Assembly: GCF_023231945.1 (NCBI RefSeq)
Contig: NZ_JAJLJH010000010.1
Coordinates: 164,486-228,485 of the forward strand
Length of the DNA: 64,000 nt
Origin: Scleromatobacter humisilvae
GTDB taxonomy: Bacteria > Pseudomonadota > Gammaproteobacteria > Burkholderiales > Burkholderiaceae_C
Direction of reading: 5' to 3'
Positions 24,410 through 33,439 of the stretch are shown here, piece by piece. Every line of letters starts with the position of its first letter. Positions within the stretch are counted from its first letter, which is position 1. The notes beneath the pieces are model-generated. The model was not told where the DNA came from. It saw only the letters and a list, made by a program, of their open reading frames with translations, and searched no databases. Both the position numbers and the translations under genes were made by a program.

Positions 24410-25801
24410 ATGGAGATGACCCACGACCTGATCGTGATCGGCGGCGGCTCGGGCGGCGTGGCCGGCTCGCGGCGCGCGGCGGCGCTGGGCGCCAAGGTCG
24501 CGATCGTCGAGGCCGACCGCTTCGGCGGCACCTGCGTGATCCGCGGCTGCGTGCCCAAGAAGCTGATGATGTACGCGGCCGGCTTCGCGCATCAGTTCCG
24601 GGACGCCGAAGGCTTCGGCTGGAGCGACGTGCAGGCGCGTTTCGAGATGCCGCGCTGGGCCGACGCGAAGAAGCGCGAGATCGACCGCCTCGAGAAGATC
24701 TACGACGAGATGCTGGCCAACGGCGGCGTCGAGATCGTGCGCGGCCGCGGACGGCTGGCGTCGGGCTGCGAGGTCGACGTCGACGGCCGCCGTCTCGCCG
24801 CGCCGCGCATCCTCGTGGCGACCGGCGGCGCGCCCTCGGCCGACGCGTTTCCCGGCCTGGCCGCGGCGATGACCTCCAACGAGGTGCTCGACCTGCGCGA
24901 GGTGCCCGAGTCGCTGCTGGTGATCGGCGGCGGCTACATCGCGGTGGAGTTCGCGAGCATCCTGGCCGGGCTCGGCGCGAAGGTGACGCTGGCCTATCGC
25001 GACAGCCATCCGCTGCGCGGCTTCGATGCCGAGCTGCGCGGACGCCTCGCGCTCGCGCTCGGCGAACGCGGCATCACGCTGGCCTGCGGCGTGGCGTTGA
25101 CAAGGCTCGAGCGCGATGACGCCGGCTTCGCGCTGCACCGCGCCGACGGCAGCGTGCTGCGCGCCAAGGCCGCGCTCAACGCCACCGGCCGCAAGCCCAA
25201 CACCGCGGGCCTCGGGTTGACGGACGTCGGCGTGCAGCTCAACGCGAAGGGCGCGATCGTCGTCGACACCGAGAGCCGCACCGCCGTCTCGACGATCTGG
25301 GCCGTCGGCGACGTCACCGACCGCGTCAACCTGACGCCGGTGGCCATCGCCGAGGCGCGCGCGTTCGCCGACACCGAGTTCGACAAGGATCCGAAGCGCG
25401 TCGACCACCGCGTCGTCGCCAGCGCCGTGTTCACCGATCCGCCCATCGGCACCGTCGGCCTGACCGAGCAGCAGGCCGCGCTCCGCGGGCCGGTGGACAT
25501 CTACGCCGCCGACTTCCGCCCGATGAAGACGGCCTTCGTGGGCGGCACGCAGCGCACGTTCATGAAGCTCGTGGTCGACGGCCTCGACCAGCGCGTGCTG
25601 GGCGCGCAGATGATCGGCCCCGACGCGCCCGAGATCATCCAGAGCCTGGCCGTGGCCGTGACCTGCGGCGCGAGGAAGTCGGACTTCGACCAGACAATCG
25701 CCGTGCACCCGACGCTGGCCGAGGAGTTCATGCTGATGCGCACGCCGGTGCGCCGCGTCGCGCAGGCCGTGCAGCCGCCGGCCGCTCCAGTCGCCGGTTA
25801 G
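24410..25801 (+). CDS. gor: Glutathione-disulfide reductase
   Basis: The 463-residue protein is a class I pyridine-nucleotide disulfide oxidoreductase. It has FAD fold LIVIGGGSGGVAGSRRA, the redox disulfide GGTCVIRGCVPKK (C42, C47), an NADPH fold LLVIGGGYIAVEFASILAGLG, a second FAD motif TIWAVGDVT, and a C-terminal dimer domain with the HPTLAEE motif. CVIRGCVPKK and length are those of glutathione reductases, which keep glutathione reduced in the cytoplasm. GGAG lies six bases before the ATG at 24410. The GFA gene follows in the same direction after 11 bases, so both may be co-transcribed, linking two thiol-related functions. Confidence 0.92.
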   Translation: MEMTHDLIVIGGGSGGVAGSRRAAALGAKVAIVEADRFGGTCVIRGCVPKKLMMYAAGFAHQFRDAEGFGWSDVQARFEMPRWADAKKREIDRLEKIYDEMLANGGVEIVRGRGRLASGCEVDVDGRRLAAPRILVATGGAPSADAFPGLAAAMTSNEVLDLREVPESLLVIGGGYIAVEFASILAGLGAKVTLAYRDSHPLRGFDAELRGRLALALGERGITLACGVALTRLERDDAGFALHRADGSVLRAKAALNATGRKPNTAGLGLTDVGVQLNAKGAIVVDTESRTAVSTIWAVGDVTDRVNLTPVAIAEARAFADTEFDKDPKRVDHRVVASAVFTDPPIGTVGLTEQQAALRGPVDIYAADFRPMKTAFVGGTQRTFMKLVVDGLDQRVLGAQMIGPDAPEIIQSLAVAVTCGARKSDFDQTIAVHPTLAEEFMLMRTPVRRVAQAVQPPAAPVAG

Positions 25802-25812
25802 GAGTGCGCGCC

Positions 25813-26205
25813 ATGGAGCGATTCACCGGCGGCTGCCTCTGCGGCGACGTGCGCCTCGTCGCGACGGGCGAGCCGCATCGCGTCGGCCTGTGCCATTGCC
25901 TGGACTGCCGCAAGCACCACGGCGCCCTCTTCTACGCCGCGGCGATCTTCCCGCAGGACGCGGTGGCGATCGCGGGCGACACGCGCGACTGGGCCGGACG
26001 CCATTTCTGCCCGCGTTGCGGCTCGTCCGTCTTCGCGCGCTTCGGCGATGAAGTCGAGGTGCACCTCGGGTCGTTGGATGCCCCCGACCAACTGGTGCCG
26101 ACCTACGAGAACTGGGTCGTCCGCCGCGAGTCGTGGCTGCCGCCGTTCCCGCTCGCGAAGCACTACGAGCGCGATCGCGAAGGAACGGGACGGTCGGAAG
26201 GCTAG
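25813..26205 (+). CDS. GFA-family zinc protein (glutathione-dependent formaldehyde-activating-like)
   Basis: The 130-residue protein has the zinc ligands of the GFA/CENP-V fold: GGCLCGDVR (C-x-C), CHCLDCRK and CPRCGSSVF. The founding member speeds formation of S-hydroxymethylglutathione, and most homologues have no proven reaction. GGAG overlapping the gor stop lies eight bases before the ATG at 25813, so translation is probably coupled to gor. The TAG stop shares the CTAG at 26202-26205 with the stop of the convergent ABC gene. Confidence 0.85.
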   Translation: MERFTGGCLCGDVRLVATGEPHRVGLCHCLDCRKHHGALFYAAAIFPQDAVAIAGDTRDWAGRHFCPRCGSSVFARFGDEVEVHLGSLDAPDQLVPTYENWVVRRESWLPPFPLAKHYERDREGTGRSEG

Positions 26206-27830
26206 GCCGCGGAACGAGGCGTCGCGAGTCGCTCTGTCAACGCGAACAGTCCCTGCACGAGCAGCGCCAGCACCGCGGCCGGCACCGCGCCGGCAAGCAG
26301 CATCGCGTGGTCGTTCAGGGCCAGGCCGGTGACGATGCGGTCGCCCAGGCCGCCGGCGCCGACGAAGGCCGCGATGGTGGCGGTGCCCACCGTGATGACG
26401 GCCGCGGTGCCGATGCCGGCCATGATCGTCGGCAGCGCCAGCCGCACGTCGACGGCGCGCCAGCGCTGCGCGGGCGTCAGGCCCAGCGCAGTGCCGGCCT
26501 CGCGCAGGCCGGCGGGCACGCCCAGCAGGCCGGTGGCCGTGTTGCGCGCGATCGGCAGCAGCGCATAGAGCGTCAGCGCGACCAGCGCGGGCCCCGTGCC
26601 GATGCGGCCCAGCAGCGGGATCAGCATCGCCAGCAGCGCCAGCGACGGGATCGTCTGCAGCACACCCACCGTCGCCATCACCGGGCCCTCGCTGCGTGGC
26701 CAGGCCGCGGCCGCGGCGCCCAGCGGCACGCCCAGCAAGGTCGCGCAGAGCACGGCCACGGCGACAAGCAGCAGGTGCTGGCCCAGCAGCGGCATCAGGT
26801 CGGCGGCGAGCAGGCGCGCGAGGAAGCGCTGCCCGATGTGGCCGCTGTGCGCGTCGTCCGCGACGGGCGCGGAGACGTCGAGGTGGCCACCCAGGAAGTC
26901 CTTGGCGATGTCGGCGAAGGGCTCGTGGCGCAGCTCGGCGCGGCCGTTCATCGCGATCATCGCCGCGGCCGGGATGCGGTTGGCCAGGCCTTGCAGCGCC
27001 TGCCACTGCGCCGGGTGGCGCGTGGCGGCGTCGAGGCGATACAGCAGCACGGCGTCGTAGTGCGGGAAGTAGTCCTTGTCGTCGGCCAGCACGCGCAGGT
27101 GGCGCGGCGCGATCTGGGCGTCGGTGGTGTAGATGTCGGTGACGGCGATCTTGCCGCTGGCCATCGCGTCGTACGACAGGCCGTGGTCGATGCCCAGCGG
27201 CCGCGCCGTCAGGCCGTAGCGCTTCGACAGGCCGGGCCAGCCGTCGCCGCGGCCGAGGAATTCGTGCGACAGGCCCAGCACGATGTCGGGGTGGTCGGCG
27301 AGGTCGCTGATCTTCGCGATGTGCAGGCGCTCGGCCTCGTCGGCGGGCATCGCGAGCGCGTAGCCGTTGGCGAAGCCCAGCGCCGCGCCCAGCCCCAGCC
27401 CTTGCTCGGCGAGCTCCCTGGCGATGACCTCTCGCGAGGCGGGCGCGCGGTGGCCCAGGATCTCGGCATCGATCGTGCCCAGGTATTCGGGGTAGACATC
27501 GATCGCGCCGGCCTTCAGCGCGGCCAGCACGACGGCGGTGTTGCCCAGGCCCTGCCGGTGTTCGGCCGGGCCCGCGGTCGCCGCGGTCTGGCGCAGGATC
27601 TCGCCCAGGATGTACGACTCCGTGAAGCGCTTGGAGCCGACGATCAGCGCGCCCTCGGTGCTGGTCGACGCCGCGGACGCCGGCGCCAGCGCGAGCGCGC
27701 GCGGGACGGCGTTGATCTGCTTGTCCGCGGCGCGCGCGATCGGTGCGATGGCGAACAGCGCGGCGGTGGTCGCGGCGGCCGCCAGCGACGCGAGCAGGCG
27801 CTTGGCGGCCGGCAGGCAGGCCAGTCTCAT
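26202..27830 (-). CDS. Osmoprotectant-type ABC binding-protein/permease fusion
   Basis: This 542-residue protein has a signal or anchor sequence (about 10-34). A glycine betaine/carnitine/choline-type binding domain follows (about 62-330: VGSKRFTESYILGEILRQTA, GNTAVVLAALKAGAIDVYPEYLGT, ITDIYTTDAQIA). The C-terminal part is a five- to six-segment permease with the EAA-type loop AGLREAGTALGLTPAQRWRAVDVRLALP. It would import betaine-like osmoprotectants. In OpuA-type fusions the permease comes first; here the binding domain is N-terminal. No ABC ATPase gene is adjacent on either side, so the energy subunit must be elsewhere. Confidence 0.85.
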   Translation of the reverse strand: MRLACLPAAKRLLASLAAAATTAALFAIAPIARAADKQINAVPRALALAPASAASTSTEGALIVGSKRFTESYILGEILRQTAATAGPAEHRQGLGNTAVVLAALKAGAIDVYPEYLGTIDAEILGHRAPASREVIARELAEQGLGLGAALGFANGYALAMPADEAERLHIAKISDLADHPDIVLGLSHEFLGRGDGWPGLSKRYGLTARPLGIDHGLSYDAMASGKIAVTDIYTTDAQIAPRHLRVLADDKDYFPHYDAVLLYRLDAATRHPAQWQALQGLANRIPAAAMIAMNGRAELRHEPFADIAKDFLGGHLDVSAPVADDAHSGHIGQRFLARLLAADLMPLLGQHLLLVAVAVLCATLLGVPLGAAAAAWPRSEGPVMATVGVLQTIPSLALLAMLIPLLGRIGTGPALVALTLYALLPIARNTATGLLGVPAGLREAGTALGLTPAQRWRAVDVRLALPTIMAGIGTAAVITVGTATIAAFVGAGGLGDRIVTGLALNDHAMLLAGAVPAAVLALLVQGLFALTERLATPRSAA

Positions 27831-27903
27831 GCGGGATCCACGGCAGTTGCGAAGGAGGGCTATCGTCGCACGGCCGTGGCCCGAAAGCACGGGCTGCGGG
27901 AAA

Positions 27904-29241
27904 ATGCAGCATTCGCTTACCTCGTGCCGCCCCGTGTCCCCTGAATCCGTTGAAACCGCCGCCGACGCCGCCTCGCTCAATGCCGGCACCGCGTCGCTGG
28001 CCGATCTCGCGCAGCGCGAGCGCTTCCTCGACGCGCTGGCGCAAGGCGTCGCCGATGGCAGCGTCACGCGCGTGCTGCTCAGCAAGCCGGTGGCCAAGGG
28101 CGACGACCTCGAGCGCGTCACGGCGCGCCCGCTGCTGCTGCGCGGCGAGCGCGTGCTGTCGTTCGTGTTCAAGCATCGCACCAGGGACATCACGAAAAAC
28201 GAGCCGATCGACGCGGCGCTCGAGACGATCGCCGCGCTCGTGGGCGCGCGTTTCGCGCACGCGCACCTGTTCGCGCGCGACGCCGAGCTGCAGCTGATGA
28301 TGAGCCGCAAGGGCCGCTACACGCTGCATCGCGCCAAGGCCAATGCGGACGATGCGACGCGCGATGCGGTCGCCGCCGCGAGCGACGACGAGCCCGCGTC
28401 GCACGACCGCCAGAAGCACCGCTACCTGAGCCTGGACGCGCCCTTCCTCGTCGAACTGGGCGTGACCACCGCGCGCCACGAGCTGGTGCCGGCGATGGCG
28501 CGCAAGTGGAAGCAGATCAACAAGTTCGTCGAGGTGATGTCGCACGCGCTCGAGTCGGCGGGCATCGCCGCGACCGCGCCGCTCAACGTCGTCGACTTCG
28601 GCGCCGGCAAGGGCTACCTCACCTTCGCGCTGCACGACTGGCTGCGCCGGCAGGCGGCCGGCGCGCCGCGTGCGCTGGACGTCGTCGGCGTGGAGCTGCG
28701 GCCCGATCTCGTCAAGCTGTGCAACGACGCGATCGCCAGGTGCAAGCTGCAAGGCCTGCGCTTCGAGGCCGGCGACGTCAGCAGCTTCGTGCCCGAGCGG
28801 CTCGACGTGATGATCGCGCTGCACGCCTGCGATACCGCCACCGACCACGCGCTGCACACCGGCATCCGCGCGGGCGCGTCCATCATCATGTGCTCGCCGT
28901 GCTGCCACAAGCAGATCCGGCCGCAGATGCAGATGCCGTCGCTGCTCAAGCCGATGCTGCAGCATGGCATCCACCTGGGCCAGCAGGCCGAGATGGTGAC
29001 CGACGGCCTGCGCGCGCTGCTGCTCGAGGCGCACGGGTACGACGCGCAGGTGTTCGAGTTCGTCGCGCTGGAGCACACCAGCAAGAACAAGATGATCCTC
29101 GCGGTGCGCCGACCAGGCCGTCAGGACACGCCGCAGGCCGAGCGCCGGCGCGCCGACGTGCTGGCGCAGATCGCGGAACTGAAGCAGTTCTACGGCATCC
29201 GCGAGCACTGCCTCGAGACGCTGCTGGCCGAACCCGCCTAG
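27904..29241 (+). CDS. Methyltransferase_32-type SAM-dependent methyltransferase
   Basis: The product is about 445 residues. The N-terminal half (about 1-215) is a helical region with KHRTRDITKNEP and LMMSRKGRYTLHRAK. The C-terminal half carries the SAM-binding motif VVDFGAGKGYLTFAL, GVELRPDLVKLC, IALHACDTATDHAL and SPCCHKQIRPQ, which are the marks of the Methyltransf_32 family (GSTCD/METTL25-like). The family is thought to modify RNA, but no substrate is proven for the bacterial forms. The start is uncertain between the ATG at 27904 and a GTG at 27934. The TAG stop shares CTAG (29238-29241) with the convergent MFS gene. Confidence 0.8.
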   Translation: MQHSLTSCRPVSPESVETAADAASLNAGTASLADLAQRERFLDALAQGVADGSVTRVLLSKPVAKGDDLERVTARPLLLRGERVLSFVFKHRTRDITKNEPIDAALETIAALVGARFAHAHLFARDAELQLMMSRKGRYTLHRAKANADDATRDAVAAASDDEPASHDRQKHRYLSLDAPFLVELGVTTARHELVPAMARKWKQINKFVEVMSHALESAGIAATAPLNVVDFGAGKGYLTFALHDWLRRQAAGAPRALDVVGVELRPDLVKLCNDAIARCKLQGLRFEAGDVSSFVPERLDVMIALHACDTATDHALHTGIRAGASIIMCSPCCHKQIRPQMQMPSLLKPMLQHGIHLGQQAEMVTDGLRALLLEAHGYDAQVFEFVALEHTSKNKMILAVRRPGRQDTPQAERRRADVLAQIAELKQFYGIREHCLETLLAEPA

Positions 29242-30488
29242 TCGACCGGGTGCCGCCTGAACTGGGCGAGCAGCAGCAGGTCGTAGGTGATCTTCAGCAC
29301 GCCGCAGGCGATCAACGGCGCGGCCAGCACGCCGCTGGCCAGCAGCGAGGCGCCGATGGTCGGACCCAGCGCCGACGCGAGGCTGCGCGGCACGGCCGTG
29401 AAGCTGGCGGCGGCCGCGCGCTCGGGCGGCGTGACGACGGCCATCACGAAGGCGTTGCGCGCGGGCACGTCCATCGACGACAGCACCCCGCGCAGCAGCA
29501 GCAGCACCAGCGCCATCGGCAGGCTGGTGGCGAACGACGCCGCGATCAGGAACAGGCTGGCCGGGATGTGCGTGAACGTCATCGTGTTGACGAGTCCGAA
29601 GCGGCGCGCGAGCGGCGGGGCGAGCAACTGCGAGGCGGTCATCATCAGGCCCGACGCGAAGAAGAACTGGCCGGTATGCGCCAGCGACAGCCCGAAGCGC
29701 TGGAACAACCACAGCGCCATGATCGAGTTGACCAGCAGGCCGCCGGCGAACGAGTCGATGCAGAACAGCCCGGCCAGCCGCATCACGATGCCGCGCGACG
29801 GCCCGAGCGGCTGCGGCGCATCGAGGTTCGCGGCCGACGCGTCGCCGGCCGCCGCGCGATCGCGGTGCTCGTGCGCGATGAAGCCGCGATAGAGCAGCGC
29901 GACCACGCCGCCGATCAACGCGTACAGCACGAACATCGCGCGCATCGCGGCCTGCACGTCGCCGCCGACATGCGCGCGCCACCACGCCGGCCAGGCCGAG
30001 GCAAGCGCGCCGATCGCCGCGCTCAGGCCGCCCGCGAGCGCGTAGCGCGAGAACAGCGCGGTGCGCGCGCGGCTGTCGGCGGCCGCGCGCGCCAGCCGCG
30101 CGTGCTCCAGCGGCAGGAAGACGCTGACGTCGCCCGAGCTCGGATTGAGCGTACCGACGAAGGCCACCAGCGCAAGCGGCCAGAAGGCGCTGAAGCCCGC
30201 GAAGCCCAGGCCGGTGGCCACCATCGTCCACGCCGCGGCGAGCATCAGGCGCGATGCCGGATAGCGGTGGCCGAGCGCGCCGACCGCGATCGTCGCGGCC
30301 GCCGAGCCGGCCAGCGTGAGCGTGCTCAGCACGCCGATCTCGACCACGCTCATCCCCAGCGAACGCAGGTAGGCCGGCAGCAGCACCGCGACGTAGCCAT
30401 CGGCGAAGCCGCGCAGCATCCGGCTGGCCAGCAGCCAACCCGCCGCGGGTTCGACACCGGCCGGCAGCCACCAGGAGGGAGTTCGCAT
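29238..30488 (-). CDS. MFS transporter
   Basis: The 416-residue protein has about 12 membrane segments, RMLRGFADGYVAVLLPAYL at the start and a weak inter-segment 2/3 loop (GHRYPASRLML). The C-terminal half has GVLSSMDVPARNAFVMAV, typical of drug or unspecified efflux permeases. No substrate can be read. CACAAT lies seven bases before the ATG at 30488, so that start is preferred to a TTG at 30527, and the mRNA may be leaderless. Confidence 0.82.
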   Translation of the reverse strand: MRTPSWWLPAGVEPAAGWLLASRMLRGFADGYVAVLLPAYLRSLGMSVVEIGVLSTLTLAGSAAATIAVGALGHRYPASRLMLAAAWTMVATGLGFAGFSAFWPLALVAFVGTLNPSSGDVSVFLPLEHARLARAAADSRARTALFSRYALAGGLSAAIGALASAWPAWWRAHVGGDVQAAMRAMFVLYALIGGVVALLYRGFIAHEHRDRAAAGDASAANLDAPQPLGPSRGIVMRLAGLFCIDSFAGGLLVNSIMALWLFQRFGLSLAHTGQFFFASGLMMTASQLLAPPLARRFGLVNTMTFTHIPASLFLIAASFATSLPMALVLLLLRGVLSSMDVPARNAFVMAVVTPPERAAAASFTAVPRSLASALGPTIGASLLASGVLAAPLIACGVLKITYDLLLLAQFRRHPVD

Positions 30489-30529
30489 GACGTCGATTGT
30501 GCGGCGAGGGGTGTCGTGGCGCGCCAAAT

Positions 30530-30545
30530 GGTCGATTAACCGACC
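30530..30545. promoter_or_regulatory. Near-perfect 16-base palindrome in a divergent promoter region
   Basis: GGTCGATTAACCGACC matches its own complement at 14 of 16 positions. It lies in the 210-base region between the MFS gene (minus strand) and the CAP-domain gene (plus strand), 42 bases upstream of the MFS start. A dimeric repressor site is likely, but no regulator gene is adjacent. Confidence 0.35.
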
Positions 30546-30698
30546 GAATTACACCGGGGGACGTGGCCATCCCTTGAACAGGCGACTTCGTGGCTTGGGC
30601 GATCCGGGACGACATGGAAGCATGGCGCTCGCTCGTGTCGGCGGCGTCGAGCTGGGTCGATGCCGCACGACCGGGCATCAACTCAAGGAGGCACCTGG

Positions 30699-31775
30699 AT
30701 GGATTCGTTCGCTGAACTCGGCCCGCTGGCCCGGGATGCGGGCCGTTGGCGCTCGTTGGGCGCGCTGTTCACGCTGGCCGCGGCCAGCGCGTTGACGGGT
30801 GCGCTGGTGGCCTGCGGCGGGGGCGGTGGTGGCGAGGCTCCCACCCCGTCGCCGCCGCCGGCCCCGGCGCCCCCTGCGCCCACGCCTTCGCCGGCCGCGC
30901 CCATCGCCGCCCAGCTCACGGTGCCGACCCCCGTGGACTACGACGCCGATCGTCTCGCCGCGTTCAAACGGCTCAACGAGATCCGCCTGTCGGCCGGGCT
31001 GGGGATGCTGGCGCAGAACACGAAGATGGATCAGGCGGCGCAGTCGCATGCGGCGTGGATGGTCACGAACGACTCGTTCACGCATGACGAGGTGTCCGGC
31101 ACGCCGGGGTTCACGGGCGTGAACTGGGCGCGGCGGGACGAGGCGTTTGGCTATGTGCCGATTGAGGGAAGCGAGGTCATGGCCCAGGGCCCGGCGTCGG
31201 CCGGCGTCGACATCCTGGTCAATTCGGCCTATCACCGCGCGGCACTTCTCGCATTCGAGCCGGTGGACGTCGGGGTCGGACGGTCCGGCGCCAGCGCGGC
31301 CAGCGTCACGACGCCGCTCGTCATCGACCTGACCAAGCCCGGATACGACACGGTTCGCGGGGCGGGCCAGTCCGCACAGCCATCGATCAACGGCGTCGCC
31401 GTGTGGCCCCTCGACGGGGCGAGCAACGTCCCGCTGCGCCTGGGCAACGAGAGCCCCAACCCCGTGCCGACGCAAGACGTCCTGACCTTGGGAACACCCG
31501 CCTCCCTCAACGTGGCGGAAGGCCAGAGCATCGCGGCGACGCAATTCACCTTGACCAATGTCGCGACCGGCAACGTCGTGCCCACGCATCTGCTGACCAA
31601 CGCGAACGATCCGAACTTCGCCACGCCCGAGTCGTTCATCGCCGCCGTTCCACTGGCGCCGCTGTCGCCCGGCACCACCTACCGGGTCGTCTTCTCGGGG
31701 AGCACCCGTCAGTTTCCGACCGGTGCGATCCAGTCCGTGAATCGCACCTGGTCGTTCACCACGGGGTCGCCATGA
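30699..31775 (+). CDS. CAP/SCP-domain lipoprotein
   Basis: The 358-residue protein has an N-terminal membrane segment with a lipobox (ALVAC) followed by a glycine run and a Pro/Ala linker. A CAP (SCP/PR1-like) domain follows at about 85-230 with RLNEIRLSAGLGMLAQNTKMDQAAQSHAAWM split over its first helices, SFTHDE and a HRAALL segment. The C-terminal part (about 240-358) resembles a bacterial Ig-like domain. CAP proteins bind lipids or cell-wall components or act as proteases; the role here is unknown. AAGGAGG seven bases upstream fixes the ATG at 30699. Confidence 0.82.
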   Translation: MDSFAELGPLARDAGRWRSLGALFTLAAASALTGALVACGGGGGGEAPTPSPPPAPAPPAPTPSPAAPIAAQLTVPTPVDYDADRLAAFKRLNEIRLSAGLGMLAQNTKMDQAAQSHAAWMVTNDSFTHDEVSGTPGFTGVNWARRDEAFGYVPIEGSEVMAQGPASAGVDILVNSAYHRAALLAFEPVDVGVGRSGASAASVTTPLVIDLTKPGYDTVRGAGQSAQPSINGVAVWPLDGASNVPLRLGNESPNPVPTQDVLTLGTPASLNVAEGQSIAATQFTLTNVATGNVVPTHLLTNANDPNFATPESFIAAVPLAPLSPGTTYRVVFSGSTRQFPTGAIQSVNRTWSFTTGSP

Positions 31776-31781
31776 ATGGCG

Positions 31782-32561
31782 CTACCGTTGCGCCTGGCAG
31801 TTGTTGAAGGCACCAGCGCGGATGTAGTTGTCCCAGTTCAAATAGAACGGCCCCAGAAGGCCATTCGAGAAGTGGTCGCCGTCCGAGCAGGCCGCGAAGG
31901 TGCCATCCCAGCAGTAGCACGACCCGAGCACCGCGGGGATCTCGGTGGCCTCCTCGGGGTGCGTCGGCATGCCGACCTCCTCGAGCGTTGTCATCGAGCC
32001 GAAGGGGACGCTGACGGTGAGTCGCGGATTCCACGAATCGTACATGTTGATCACCCAACCGTAGCCGATGCCCGGCGCAAAGGTCCACGAGACCCAGGCC
32101 AGGTCGCCGGACCTGGTGTAGAGCGGACCGAGCGTGCGCCAGCCGGGGCCGGTCTGGAATTGCACGCCGGGCAGGCAGTTCCTTTCGCAGGCGTGATCCG
32201 TGGGGAAGTTGAAGCTCAGCGTGATGGTGACCGGGACGGTGCTGCGGTTGATGAATTCGTCGAGACGCACCGGGCTGGAGGCACCGGTGGCGTCCGCCAC
32301 GAAGTCGAAACCCCAGTACGCGTAGTTGGTGGGCGGAACGCCGCCCAGCGGGCCGTCGTAAAGGATCGATCCGGTCATGAAGGATGGCGGCGGAGCCGCC
32401 ACCGGCGCCCTGGCCACGCTCGTCGCGCACGTACTGTCCGCATCCCTCGGCCCGCAATCGCTTGGCCTCACGTTCGAACCCAGCCCCGGCCCCGCCAGCG
32501 CCGACTCGGCAAGCACGGCCAGACACAGCCCCCGATAAAGACTCTTGAATTGAAGCGACAT
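31782..32561 (-). CDS. Exported protein of unknown function
   Basis: The 259-residue product starts with a signal peptide (LYRGLCLAVLAESALAGPG). The mature part contains six or so cysteines that could form disulfides (for example CERNC and CYCWDGTFAACS), and many aromatic, Gly and Pro residues. It may be a secreted beta-rich domain. I do not recognise a family. The gene is convergent with the CAP-domain gene, with six bases between stops. The frame runs on upstream, but the ATG at 32561 gives the signal peptide. Confidence 0.6.
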   Translation of the reverse strand: MSLQFKSLYRGLCLAVLAESALAGPGLGSNVRPSDCGPRDADSTCATSVARAPVAAPPPSFMTGSILYDGPLGGVPPTNYAYWGFDFVADATGASSPVRLDEFINRSTVPVTITLSFNFPTDHACERNCLPGVQFQTGPGWRTLGPLYTRSGDLAWVSWTFAPGIGYGWVINMYDSWNPRLTVSVPFGSMTTLEEVGMPTHPEEATEIPAVLGSCYCWDGTFAACSDGDHFSNGLLGPFYLNWDNYIRAGAFNNCQAQR

Positions 32562-32719
32562 GGCGCACGCACACCGTTGAAGAACCGCGACGCCGGTGCA
32601 GCGACGAACAGCGTTGTCCGCACCGGTCCATGCGATCGATTCTCTACAGCCCTGGCCAAACTGCCCCGCGCCAAACGGCCGGTTTCGCCGTGTTCCTGCG
32701 CGCCGTCGATGAGCCGCGA

Positions 32720-33439
32720 TCAGCCCTGCGGTTCGACGATCCGATAACCGACTCCGGGCTCGTTCATCAGCAACTGCGGATCCGCCGGGTTGTCCTCCAG
32801 CTTGCCGCGCAGCTGCGCCATGTACAGCCGCAGGTAGTGCGTGTGCTCCGTGAACTCGGCGCCCCACACGTCCATCAGCAGCTGCCGGTGCGTGACGACC
32901 TGGCCCGCGCTGCGCACCAGTCGCGCGAGCAGGTTGAATTCGGTGGGCGTGAGATGCACCTGCTCGCCGGCGAGCAGCACCTCGCGCGTGCCGAGATCGA
33001 TGCTGAGCGCGCCGACGGCGTAGCGCGTGATCGCCGGCGAGACACTGGTGCCGCGATGGCGCAGCCCCACGCGCATGCGCGCGAGCAGCTCGCGGATGCT
33101 GAAGGGCTTGACGAGGTAGTCGTCGGCGCCGGCGTCGAGCAGGCGCACCTTCTGGCCGTCGCTCTCGCGCGCCGAGATGACGATCAGCGGCACCGCGTGC
33201 TTGCGGCGCAGTTCGACCAGCAGCTGTTCGCCGTCGCCGTCGGGCAGGCCCAGATCGAGCAGCACCATGTCGACCGGCGCGCCGCCGGCGGTCGGCCGCG
33301 CGCCGAGGCCGGTCATCAGCGCGAAGGCCTCGCTGAGGCTGGCGGCAGTGAAGACCTCGTAGCCTTCCGCCGTCATCGCGTCCTTGAGCGTGCGGCACAG
33401 TTCGCGGTCGTCCTCGACCAGCAGGACACGCAGCGTCAT
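32720..33439 (-). CDS. OmpR/KdpE-type response regulator
   Basis: This 239-residue regulator has a receiver domain (about 3-130) with VEDD, the phosphoacceptor D62 in LLDLGLPDGDG, the switch region VISARESDGQKV and the Lys in YLVKPFS. An OmpR-type winged helix follows (about 140-235) with HLTPTEFNLLARLVRSAGQVVTH split over it and GVGYRIVEPQ at the end. About ten extra residues (GLGARPTAGG) sit before the D62 strand. The sequence is closest to KdpE, but no kdpFABC genes are present. Its ATG overlaps the kinase stop (ATGA at 33436-33439). It is the last gene of the seven-gene operon and may bind the repeat at 40456-40473. Confidence 0.88.
   Translation of the reverse strand: MTLRVLLVEDDRELCRTLKDAMTAEGYEVFTAASLSEAFALMTGLGARPTAGGAPVDMVLLDLGLPDGDGEQLLVELRRKHAVPLIVISARESDGQKVRLLDAGADDYLVKPFSIRELLARMRVGLRHRGTSVSPAITRYAVGALSIDLGTREVLLAGEQVHLTPTEFNLLARLVRSAGQVVTHRQLLMDVWGAEFTEHTHYLRLYMAQLRGKLEDNPADPQLLMNEPGVGYRIVEPQG

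Noticed and set aside
25798..30681. Long minus-strand open frame of about 1,600 codons
   Set aside because: It covers gor-side, ABC, methyltransferase and MFS regions in a non-coding frame and is Arg/Gly/His-rich without domains, so it is a GC shadow.
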